DNA from: an uncultured Flavobacteriia bacterium
GTDB taxonomy: Bacteria > Bacteroidota > Bacteroidia > Flavobacteriales > Flavobacteriaceae
Length of the DNA stretch: 8,577 nt
Direction: 5' to 3'
Assembly: GCA_946482495.1 (NCBI GenBank)
Contig: CAMLRV010000084.1
Span: 1-8,577, forward strand
In this document: one piece after another, positions 1 to 5,527 of the stretch
How positions within the stretch are numbered: position 1 is the first letter of the stretch
Layout: each line of letters begins with the position of its first letter
Translations under genes and position numbers: made by a program
Notes under the pieces: generated by a model
Seen by the model: the letters and a program-made list of their open reading frames with translations, nothing else
Told to the model about the DNA's origin: nothing
Database searches by the model: none

Positions 1-1
1 C

Positions 2-634
2 TTGAGTGTTGGAGCACTTTTATATTTATATGCCGCAAAAAACAACATTGCCGTTCCAACATTAAACGGAGATGTGAGAACCGATTTATTATTCCCAGAA
101 ATTGCTTTCAATCATTTTGCCTTAATTCCTGCTGTAGTATTTTTATTAGGATTAACGGCTGCAACTTTCGCTACAACTGATTCGGCGTTAACAGCATTAA
201 CTACTTCTTTTTGTATAGACTTTTTAGGAATGGAGAAAAAAGAAGAAACTAGTGAAACCATTAAAACCAGGCATTTGGTTCACATCGGATTTTCTTTAGC
301 AATTTTCGTGGTAATTTTAATCTTCAATTCGTTAACCAATCAATCGGTAGTAAAATTGATTTTCAAAGTCGCATCCTATACATACGGACCGCTTTTAGGT
401 TTATTCGCATTCGGAATTTTAGTTAAGAATCGTTCTGTAAAAGACAAATTAGTTCCTTTTATTTGTTTAATATCACCAGCAATTACTTATTTTATTAGTC
501 TGAATTCTGGAATTGACACAGAAACTCCAAAATTAATTCCGTATGCTTTTGCAGAAGAATTAATTATTGTAAACGGTTTGATAACGTTTATTGGCTTGTT
601 TTTGATTAGTAAGAAAACAGAACTTTTGAAATAA
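2..634 (+). CDS. Sodium:solute symporter family transporter, C-terminal part (5' end outside window)
   Basis: This is the last ~210 codons of a membrane transporter whose start lies upstream of the window; the reading frame is open to the left edge, so the TTG at position 2 is not a true start. It shows several hydrophobic helices separated by short charged loops. The segment ATTDSALTALTTSFCIDF (residues 57-74 of the visible part) matches the conserved Ser/Thr-rich helix followed by Asp in the sodium:solute symporter (SSS) family, which takes part in the Na+ site in characterised members. A lysine/glutamate-rich cytoplasmic loop follows at about residues 77-90, then four or five more hydrophobic helices and a short basic tail. 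The family imports sugars, amino acids, carboxylates or sialic acid with Na+ in the inner membrane. The substrate cannot be told from this portion. The gene converges on the minus-strand CoA-binding gene, with 42 nt between the stop codons. Confidence 0.85.
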   Translation: MSVGALLYLYAAKNNIAVPTLNGDVRTDLLFPEIAFNHFALIPAVVFLLGLTAATFATTDSALTALTTSFCIDFLGMEKKEETSETIKTRHLVHIGFSLAIFVVILIFNSLTNQSVVKLIFKVASYTYGPLLGLFAFGILVKNRSVKDKLVPFICLISPAITYFISLNSGIDTETPKLIPYAFAEELIIVNGLITFIGLFLISKKTELLK

Positions 635-642
635 AAAACATG

Positions 643-670
643 TTTTACTTGGCTCTTTTTACTTGGTTCT
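643..670. repeat. 14-bp tandem duplication in a convergent gap
   Basis: Two adjacent 14-nt units, TTTTACTTGGCTCT (643-656) and TTTTACTTGGTTCT (657-670), differ at one base. They fill most of the space between the converging stop codons of the symporter and the CoA-binding gene. Just upstream, AAAACATGTTTT (637-648) is a short AT-only palindrome. It is too weak to be called a terminator with confidence, and no GC-rich stem is present in this gap. Confidence 0.6.
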
Positions 671-676
671 TAAAAC

Positions 677-1033
677 TTAATACTGATTCGTAGCTAACAA
701 TACCAAAGTACAAGCTGCTTCGTATTGAATATTATTTTGTTTTAAAATTTCGTAGAATTCTGGATTTTCAGTTCCTGGATTGAAAATTACGCGTCTTGGA
801 TGAAGTGATACAATATATTCGTAATATTCTTTTTGATTGGCTGGATTTAGGTAAATAGAAACCGTATCAATTCCGATAAAAGGCACTTTTGAAGTTTCAA
901 TTTTCACATCTAAAGCCATACCCTCTTTCGTACCAACCGCCACAACTTGATGACTATTGTCTGTTAAATTATGGATAGCTTTATACGCATATCGCTCTTT
1001 GTTTGGAGTGGCTCCTAATACTAAAGTCTTCAT
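677..1033 (-). CDS. CoA-binding domain protein (YccU-like, CoA_binding_2 family)
   Basis: This 118-residue soluble protein consists of a single Rossmann-like CoA-binding domain. The N-terminal stretch KTLVLGATPNKERYAYKA (residues 2-19) is the nucleotide-binding loop typical of the family. NPGTENPE (85-92) and the late cysteine in AACTLVLL (C108) are also recognisable family signatures. Length is close to the family norm of about 120-140 residues, so the protein looks intact. The fold is related to the CoA-binding domain of succinyl-CoA synthetases and acyl-CoA synthetases. The cellular role of these stand-alone proteins is not well established, and I do not assign one. The gene is divergent from the MarC-family gene across a 109-nt AT-rich gap. 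No TAnnTTTG box was found on its own strand there, so its promoter is not located. The ATG start fits the beginning of the domain. Confidence 0.85.
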   Translation of the reverse strand: MKTLVLGATPNKERYAYKAIHNLTDNSHQVVAVGTKEGMALDVKIETSKVPFIGIDTVSIYLNPANQKEYYEYIVSLHPRRVIFNPGTENPEFYEILKQNNIQYEAACTLVLLATNQY

Positions 1034-1106
1034 AGTTGTTGTTATTTATTACATAAAAATAGCAAAACTTTTTTAATTTACATTTATTTAATTCTATTTT
1101 AAGTTC

Positions 1107-1114
1107 TATCTTTG
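1107..1114 (+). promoter_or_regulatory. Bacteroidota -7 promoter box for the MarC-family gene
   Basis: TATCTTTG matches the TAnnTTTG -7 consensus of the primary sigma factor in Bacteroidota. It lies 28 nt before the ATG at 1143, predicting a leader of roughly 20 nt. A -33 element is poor: TTTA, rather than TTTG, sits about 20 nt upstream near 1083-1086. Confidence 0.55.
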
Positions 1115-1142
1115 GGATACAAGATACATTTGCAAGAAAACT

Positions 1143-1784
1143 ATGGACATTTTTATTTATTTATTTGTCGCCTTATTCTCCGTTTTAAATCCGATTGGAA
1201 CTGTTCCTATTTTTGTAGGATTAACACAAGGTTACACCGCAAGTGAACGTTCTAGAACTTCACTCGTTACTTCTATTAATGTGTGTGTCATTTTATTAAT
1301 ATCCTTTTTTGTGGGACAATATGTTTTATCGTTTTTCGGAATTACGATTACAGCTTTGCGAATTGCGGGAGGAATTATTATTGCGAGTTCAGGATTTTCC
1401 TTATTAAATGGTAATTTCAGTAAAAACAAAGGAATTAATAAAAAAGTTCAGAAAGAAGTTCAAGCACGTCAACATATTGCACTTACACCATTAGCAATGC
1501 CGATGTTGGCTGGACCAGGTTCTATTTCGTTATTAATTGCGTATTATCAAGAATTGAGTGAAAGTGCAAAATCAATTACCACTTCGGAAATTTTATTTTC
1601 ATGCTTAGCTATTTTTGCAGTAGCAGCTTTAATTTATTTGATTTTGAGAAGTGCCCATTATTTAGCCAAAATATTAGGTTCTTCAGGAATTGTTGCCATT
1701 TCTCGTATCATCGGTTTCTTAACCATTGCTATCGGAATTCAGTATATTATTAGTGCAACTTTAAGTATTATTAGAGGAATTTAA
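1143..1784 (+). CDS. MarC family integral membrane protein
   Basis: This 213-residue inner-membrane protein has about six hydrophobic segments, the usual architecture and length for the MarC family (UPF0056). Family signatures visible are LNPIGTVPIF in the first helix (about residues 15-24) and TPLAMPMLAGPGSI in the middle (about 115-128), each supplying Asn/Pro/Gly breaks that divide the protein into two similar halves. A basic loop (KNKGINKKVQKEVQARQ, about 94-110) joins them. The family was named from the E. coli multiple-antibiotic-resistance locus, but a direct role in resistance has not held up and the transported substrate, if any, is unknown. The gene stands alone on the plus strand with its own promoter box and ends just before a repeat-bearing terminator shared with the opposing ctlX gene. 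Confidence 0.9.
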   Translation: MDIFIYLFVALFSVLNPIGTVPIFVGLTQGYTASERSRTSLVTSINVCVILLISFFVGQYVLSFFGITITALRIAGGIIIASSGFSLLNGNFSKNKGINKKVQKEVQARQHIALTPLAMPMLAGPGSISLLIAYYQELSESAKSITTSEILFSCLAIFAVAALIYLILRSAHYLAKILGSSGIVAISRIIGFLTIAIGIQYIISATLSIIRGI

Positions 1785-1789
1785 TCTTA

Positions 1790-1824
1790 ATTTACGAATT
1801 TGGATTTACGATTTACGATTTACG
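1790..1824. repeat. ATTTACG heptanucleotide repeats
   Basis: The heptamer ATTTACG occurs four times just after the MarC-family stop codon: once at 1790-1796, then three perfect tandem copies at 1804-1810, 1811-1817 and 1818-1824. The unit between (AATTTGG) looks like a degenerate copy. It is noncoding, in the gap between convergent genes, directly beside the hairpin at 1840-1899. Confidence 0.75.
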
Positions 1825-1839
1825 AAGTTTTAAAACATA

Positions 1840-1899
1840 AAAAAACCCAAATTCCATGTCATACTGAGCTTGCCGAAGTATCTGGAATTTGGGATTTTT
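1840..1899. terminator. Bidirectional intrinsic terminator between the MarC-family gene and ctlX
   Basis: The arms CCCAAATTCCA (1846-1856) and TGGAATTTGGG (1883-1893) pair perfectly over 11 bp. They are flanked by an A-run on the left and a T-run on the right, with one A-A mismatch between arm and run. A U-tract is therefore present in both directions, so the hairpin can end the plus-strand MarC-family transcript and the minus-strand arginase-ctlX transcript. The apical part is unusually long (26 nt) and holds a second, smaller stem. Confidence 0.8.
1857..1882. repeat. REP-like dispersed repeat in the terminator loop
   Basis: The loop reads TGTCATACTGAGCTTGCCGA followed by AGTATC, with its own small stem ATACT (1861-1865)/AGTAT (1877-1881). 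From memory it resembles the TGTCATGCTGAGCTTGTCGA-type repeat scattered between genes in many bacterial genomes, including flavobacteria. Copy number in this genome cannot be seen from one window. Confidence 0.55.
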
Positions 1900-1915
1900 T
1901 ATTCTTTGATTTGGT

Positions 1916-2854
1916 CTATTCTGCTATAGGCAAGAAAACTTCCGCCATCATGCAACGCGCGCTTCCGCCACCACAAGCTTCGATTGTATCTAAATTGGAA
2001 TGCAAAATTTCACAATGTTTTTGAATTTTGTCAAGTTGAATTGAAGTCAAACAATTATATGCTGAAGTACTCATGATTAAATAACGTTTATCATTAGCAC
2101 CACGAACTTGTAACATATTTCCAGCGAAATGATTCACTTGTTCTTCCGTAATGAAAATGACTTCTTTTCCATCAGATTTCAGATTTTCCAATACCATTTT
2201 TCGTTCTGATTTATCGTCAATCGCATCCGGACAAAGAATAGCAAATGTTTCTGCAATACTCATCATTACATTCGTATGATAAATTGGTTTTCTTTCTCCA
2301 TCAACCGTCTGAAAAGCCTCAAAAATAATTGGCGACATATCAAAATCTTCACAAAACTCTATAAATATTTCTTCATCAGCTCTTGGAGAAAGTGCACAAT
2401 ATGCTTTATTGAATTCTCTATCTAAAATTATACTTCCGGTTCCTTCTAAAAACACATTATCCTCTTCAGCTGAAGTATAATCCATGACTTCCGTAATCTC
2501 GAAACCTTCATCTTCTAACAAATCTAAAACATCTTCTCTGCGTTCTAATCTTCTGTTTTCAGCAAACATAGGATACAAAGCTACATCACCAGTTTCGTGA
2601 AATGAAATCCAGTTATTTGGAAAAATACTATCTGGAGTATTGGGTTCTTTCTCATCTTGAACAACAATCACATTTACACCAGCTTTTTTCAGTTTTTCAA
2701 CAAGCGCATCAAATTCTTGAACTGCTTTAAAATTTATAGATTCTGGTGATAATCCCTCCAAAACTTTTTGATAATAATTATTTACAGCAGTTTGTTCGTT
2801 CCTACGAAAAGCTACTGGACGAATCATTAATATAGTGTTTGTCGTTTGTCTCAT
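1916..2854 (-). CDS. ctlX: Citrulline hydrolase CtlX (amidinotransferase/arginine-deiminase-like superfamily)
   Basis: This 312-residue cytoplasmic enzyme has the guanidino-group-modifying (pentein) fold. Visible family motifs are the N-terminal ILMIRPVAF (residues 8-16), PNTPDSIFPNNW (71-82), EGTGS (137-141), the catalytic histidine in YHTNVMMSI (H193), NHFAGNMLQ (241-249), and the catalytic cysteine in GGGSARCM (C301). The set matches CtlX, a citrulline ureidase that splits citrulline to ornithine, ammonia and CO2 (function established in Francisella). Related penteins act on arginine or methylarginines (deiminase, DDAH), so the substrate here is inferred by family resemblance. It is the second gene of a two-gene operon, starting 7 nt after the arginase stop. 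That partnership fits a role in feeding ornithine into proline/glutamate metabolism. ATG start, full length, catalytic residues intact. Confidence 0.88.
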   Translation of the reverse strand: MRQTTNTILMIRPVAFRRNEQTAVNNYYQKVLEGLSPESINFKAVQEFDALVEKLKKAGVNVIVVQDEKEPNTPDSIFPNNWISFHETGDVALYPMFAENRRLERREDVLDLLEDEGFEITEVMDYTSAEEDNVFLEGTGSIILDREFNKAYCALSPRADEEIFIEFCEDFDMSPIIFEAFQTVDGERKPIYHTNVMMSIAETFAILCPDAIDDKSERKMVLENLKSDGKEVIFITEEQVNHFAGNMLQVRGANDKRYLIMSTSAYNCLTSIQLDKIQKHCEILHSNLDTIEACGGGSARCMMAEVFLPIAE

Positions 2855-2861
2855 AATTTAC

Positions 2862-3815
2862 TTAATTTTTTAAAGTATCAATCACAGATTCAATTAAGTT
2901 CATGCTTACCTCAGCCATTTCATTTACTTTCTCATCCAAACACGGATTTACTTCCACTAATTCCATACAAACTGTTTTTGGATTTTTCGCAAAAGAATTT
3001 AATATTTCAGCAGCTTCCTCTGGACTAATTCCATTATCAACAGGAGTTCCTGTTCCGTGAGAAGTTAAATCTGGATCCATCGAATCTACATCAAAAGAAA
3101 CATAAATAATATCACAATTGCTCAGTTTCGATTCAATCTCATTAATCACTTTAGAAACTCCTTTTGTGCGTAATTCATCAACAGAATAATTTTTAATCTG
3201 TAAACGTTCCATTATATCATTTTCTTGATCTTCTGTATCACGAACAGCGATGTATACAATATCTTCGGCTAAAACTTTTGGTGCGATTCCACCCACATAT
3301 TTTAGTTTTTCCCAGTATTGCTTGGTTTCATCTGTTAAATCGTTAATTTTACTTGGTAAATTATCTTCATTTAAAGCTGTTGCCAAAGGCATTCCGTGCA
3401 TATTTCCTGAAGGTGTCGTGTATGGTGTATGAATATCTGCGTGTGCATCAATCCAAACCACACCTAATCTTTTATTTGGAAATGCAGATTTAATACCTGC
3501 TATGGTTCCACCTGCTGAACCATGATCGGCAGCTAATAGTAAGGGAAATTTATTATTTGAAAGTAAAGTAGAAACTTTATCGTTTAATGAATTGTAAATG
3601 GTTAATAATCCGTCAATTCGTTTGGCATATTTATGCTCTGTAGGTTGGTCTAAAAGATAATTAACATCTTTTATTTCTTCAATTTGTTGGTTTACCAAAA
3701 AAGTTTTTTGGTTCTTCCTGGCGGCTGTAATAATTGCATCTGGCCCAAGAGATGCACCACGTGTTCCCGCCGTAATTTCTGACCGGTTGATTAAAAGTAC
3801 TATATCTTTACTCAT
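2862..3815 (-). CDS. rocF: Arginase family protein (divergent arginase)
   Basis: This 317-residue protein belongs to the ureohydrolase superfamily, whose arginases hydrolyse L-arginine to ornithine and urea at a binuclear Mn2+ centre. All six metal ligands are visible: H98 (AADHGS), D123, H125 and D127 (DAHADIH), and D242 and D244 (SFDVDSMDPD). The catalytic loop SGNMHGMPLA (H140), GTGTPVDNGIS (255-265) and MELVEVNP (E288) favour arginase over agmatinase or formimidoylglutamase. Differences from classical arginases: the GGDHS motif reads AADHG, the Asn after DAHxDI that contacts the substrate carboxylate is His129, and the Asp equivalent to human D183 appears to be E195. The arginase call is therefore probable but substrate preference could differ. 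It is the first gene of an operon with ctlX and has a good -7 box upstream. The ATG start fits the N-terminal strand. Confidence 0.82.
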   Translation of the reverse strand: MSKDIVLLINRSEITAGTRGASLGPDAIITAARKNQKTFLVNQQIEEIKDVNYLLDQPTEHKYAKRIDGLLTIYNSLNDKVSTLLSNNKFPLLLAADHGSAGGTIAGIKSAFPNKRLGVVWIDAHADIHTPYTTPSGNMHGMPLATALNEDNLPSKINDLTDETKQYWEKLKYVGGIAPKVLAEDIVYIAVRDTEDQENDIMERLQIKNYSVDELRTKGVSKVINEIESKLSNCDIIYVSFDVDSMDPDLTSHGTGTPVDNGISPEEAAEILNSFAKNPKTVCMELVEVNPCLDEKVNEMAEVSMNLIESVIDTLKN

Positions 3816-3841
3816 AAATTTTTAAAATGTTCGATAAGTTA

Positions 3842-3849
3842 CAAATATA
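3842..3849 (-). promoter_or_regulatory. -7 promoter box for the arginase-ctlX operon
   Basis: On the minus strand 3849-3842 reads TATATTTG, a perfect TAnnTTTG match, 26 nt before the arginase ATG. A convincing TTTG -33 element is missing at the expected spacing. The upstream area instead contains a short inverted repeat TTCTA (3858-3862)/TAGAA (3869-3873), which could be an operator or chance in AT-rich DNA. Confidence 0.5.
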
Positions 3850-3951
3850 AAAAAAGCTTCTAGAAATGTAGAATTTTTTGGTTTAATTAATTACGAAATT
3901 CTATTTTAAATGTTAGGAAATCATCAATTTCCGAATAGCGTAAATTTTATC

Positions 3952-3982
3952 TTGCAAATTGACTACTAATGATTTACCTTTG
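3952..3982 (+). promoter_or_regulatory. Promoter of the 123-residue helical protein gene, with palindrome at the -7 box
   Basis: A TTG (3952-3954) and TACCTTTG (3975-3982) are separated by 20 nt, a good match to the Bacteroidota promoter arrangement (TTTG, about 19-20 nt, TAnnTTTG). The predicted leader is about 15-20 nt before the ATG at 4006. The -7 box lies inside a perfect inverted repeat, TTTACC (3973-3978) and GGTAAA (3983-3988) with TTTG between, which may be a regulator site. A second inverted repeat GGAAAT (3916-3921)/ATTTCC (3927-3932) lies upstream. Confidence 0.6.
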
Positions 3983-4005
3983 GGTAAACCAAAAAAATAT
4001 GTATC

Positions 4006-4377
4006 ATGGGATTATCAAATTTTTTTAGCTCATTATTTGGAAAAGCTAAACAATCTGCTGAAACAGCAAGTGAAAATATTTCAGAATTTGCAGATTCAGC
4101 AATGGATAAAGCTACAGAAGTTGTAGCAGTCGTAAAAGAAAAAGTTGAAGAAGTAGCTGAATCTGCTTCTGCAAAATTAGAAGAAATGGGTGTGCCAGAA
4201 CAAGTTTCGAATTTGGTAGATTCCGCAAAAGATAAGTTAGCTGAAGCTACGGATTGGGCAGAAGAAAAAGCTGCAGTAGCCAAAGAAAAAATTGCTGATG
4301 TTGTAGAAACTGTTGAAGCTAAAGTAGACGATTTAACAGGAAACAAAGCTGAAGACACTCCAACTGAAGAGGCATAA
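4006..4377 (+). CDS. Small LEA/YtxH-like helical protein of unknown function
   Basis: This 123-residue protein is very rich in Ala, Glu, Lys, Val and Ser. It has no cysteine and one tryptophan (W84). A short amphipathic start (GLSNFFSSLFGKAKQ, residues 2-16) is followed by long predicted helices and a disordered acidic tail (about 112-123). It is internally duplicated: DSAMDK (30-35) with VVKEKVEEVAESASAKLEEM (42-61), and DSAKDK (72-77) with VAKEKIADVVETVEAKVDDL (91-110). A break at MGVPEQV (61-67) separates the halves. The periodic Ala/Lys/Glu pattern, close to 11-residue in the second half, resembles group 3 LEA, YtxH and apolipoprotein-like proteins, which are often stress-induced and membrane- or desiccation-related. 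That is resemblance only, and no function is assigned. It is monocistronic, with a good promoter and its own terminator. No signal peptide is evident, so it is probably cytoplasmic. Confidence 0.8.
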   Translation: MGLSNFFSSLFGKAKQSAETASENISEFADSAMDKATEVVAVVKEKVEEVAESASAKLEEMGVPEQVSNLVDSAKDKLAEATDWAEEKAAVAKEKIADVVETVEAKVDDLTGNKAEDTPTEEA

Positions 4378-4394
4378 TAAACAGTATATAAATT

Positions 4395-4425
4395 AAAAAG
4401 CTCCGAAGTTTCGGAGCTTTTTTTT
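4395..4425. terminator. Bidirectional terminator overlapping the manC stop codon
   Basis: AAAAAGCTCCGAA (4395-4407) pairs perfectly over 13 bp with TTCGGAGCTTTTT (4410-4422), with only GT strictly between the arms (in practice an AGTT tetraloop). T-runs follow on both strands. It sits 17 nt past the stop of the helical-protein gene, and its plus-strand U-tract reaches the stop codon of the opposing manC gene (TAA at 4426-4424). The two genes therefore share one compact terminator, though on the minus strand the stem begins almost directly after the stop codon. Confidence 0.9.
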
Positions 4426-5482
4426 ATAAGTTTAATTTCCCTACAATTTTCTTAATATCTTGTTCTTTTGATTTTGGGTAAATAAATAATACACCTTCTT
4501 TATCAACCACAATAAAATCGCGCAAACCATCAATAACCACTAATTTTTTACCTTCGGTTCTGATGATATTATGTGAGGCGTTTTCTAGATACACAGTAGC
4601 GTTTACGATAGCATTATTCGCTTCATCTTTATCTAATTTGTCATATAAAGAACCCCAAGTTCCTAAATCATTCCAATCAAAAGTAGCTGATAAAACAAAC
4701 ACATTCTGTGCTTTTTCTAAAATCGCATAATCAATAGAAATGTTTTCAGCTAGAGGATAATTTGCAGCAATAAATGCTTTTTCTTCAGATGTATTATACA
4801 CCTCTAAACCTTTTAAGAAATGCTGATACATTTCTGGTTGAAACATTTCAAAAGCTTTCGTAATTGAGGCAACACTCCAAATAAAAATTCCAGCATTCCA
4901 AAGGAAATTTCGACTTTGAATAAATTTTTGAGCTGTTTTATAATCTGGTTTTTCTCTAAATTGAACTACCTTTTTGATTAAACGTGAATCTAGTTTATCG
5001 TATTCAATATAACCGTAACCTGTATTTGGGAAAGTTGGCAAAATACCCAATGTCATTAAAGTGTCTTGTGTTTCACAATAGTTGAACGATTGTTGCAAGT
5101 TAGCAGCAAACTGCATTTCATCTTCAATCCAGTGGTCACTTGGCGCCACTAAAATTAAGGCATTCGGATTTAGTTTCTTAATTTTCAAAGAAGCGTATAA
5201 AATACATGGTGCTGTATTTCTCATCGCAGGTTCCAAAATAACTTGTTCTTGTGTTACAGAAGGAAGTTGTTCTAAAACGATATCATTATAACTTTCATTC
5301 GTTAGAATTAAAATATTTTCTTTTGGAATAATTTGCGATAAACGACTAAATGTTTTTTGAATTAGCGTTTCACCAGTTCCTAACATATCATGAAATTGCT
5401 TTGGATAATCAGCTGTACTAACTGGCCAAAACCTCGAACCTACTCCACCTGCCATTAATATGGCATAATAATTTTTATTCAT
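4424..5482 (-). CDS. manC: Mannose-1-phosphate guanylyltransferase (GDP-mannose pyrophosphorylase)
   Basis: This 352-residue cytoplasmic enzyme makes GDP-mannose from mannose-1-phosphate and GTP, the precursor for mannose, fucose and related sugars in surface polysaccharides and glycoproteins. The nucleotidyltransferase signature AGGVGSRFWPVS (residues 11-22) is followed by PKQF (27-30), EPAMRNTAP (84-92), PSDHWI (114-119), TGYGYIEY (154-161), FREKPD (175-180), WNAGIF (195-200), SIDYAILEKA (249-258) and DWNDLGTWGSLY (269-280), all characteristic of mannose-1-phosphate guanylyltransferases. The length fits the short monofunctional form; the C-terminal phosphomannose isomerase domain of bifunctional ManC/AlgA is absent. 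It is the last gene of the minus-strand cluster, 42 nt after the SprT-like gene. The spacer is repeat-like and shows no clear promoter box. The ATG start is 5 residues before the conserved strand. The gene ends in the shared terminator. Confidence 0.93.
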   Translation of the reverse strand: MNKNYYAILMAGGVGSRFWPVSTADYPKQFHDMLGTGETLIQKTFSRLSQIIPKENILILTNESYNDIVLEQLPSVTQEQVILEPAMRNTAPCILYASLKIKKLNPNALILVAPSDHWIEDEMQFAANLQQSFNYCETQDTLMTLGILPTFPNTGYGYIEYDKLDSRLIKKVVQFREKPDYKTAQKFIQSRNFLWNAGIFIWSVASITKAFEMFQPEMYQHFLKGLEVYNTSEEKAFIAANYPLAENISIDYAILEKAQNVFVLSATFDWNDLGTWGSLYDKLDKDEANNAIVNATVYLENASHNIIRTEGKKLVVIDGLRDFIVVDKEGVLFIYPKSKEQDIKKIVGKLNL

Positions 5483-5490
5483 ATATTTTT

Positions 5491-5527
5491 AGTTGCTAAG
5501 TAACAAAGTTTATAAGTTACTAAGTTA
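5491..5527. repeat. Imperfect direct repeat in the spacer before manC
   Basis: GTTGCTAAGTAA (5492-5503) and GTTACTAAGTTA (5516-5527) match at 10 of 12 positions, 24 nt apart. AGTAAC (5499-5504)/GTTACT (5516-5521) additionally form an inverted repeat. The repeat occupies most of the 42-nt gap between the SprT-like gene and manC and runs into the SprT-like stop codon. It is low-complexity and its function is unknown. Confidence 0.5.

Noticed and set aside
637..648. AAAACATGTTTT palindrome as a terminator for the symporter or CoA-binding gene
   Set aside because: It has only two G/C bases and no loop. It is too weak to support a terminator call.
1232..1429. 65-codon minus-strand open frame inside the MarC-family gene
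   Set aside because: It is a shadow of a confidently identified membrane-protein gene.
1800..2024. 74-codon plus-strand open frame after the MarC-family gene
   Set aside because: It consists of the ATTTACG repeats, the repeat-bearing terminator and antisense of ctlX. It has no protein-like content.
3966..4358. 130-codon minus-strand open frame opposite the helical-protein gene, Ser/Ala/Thr-rich
   Set aside because: It mirrors the repetitive Ala/Glu/Lys coding of the plus-strand gene, starts inside it, and matches no known family. The plus strand has the promoter, start and terminator.
5082..5291. 69-codon plus-strand open frame inside manC
   Set aside because: It is antisense to conserved GDP-mannose pyrophosphorylase motifs and has no promoter or family match.
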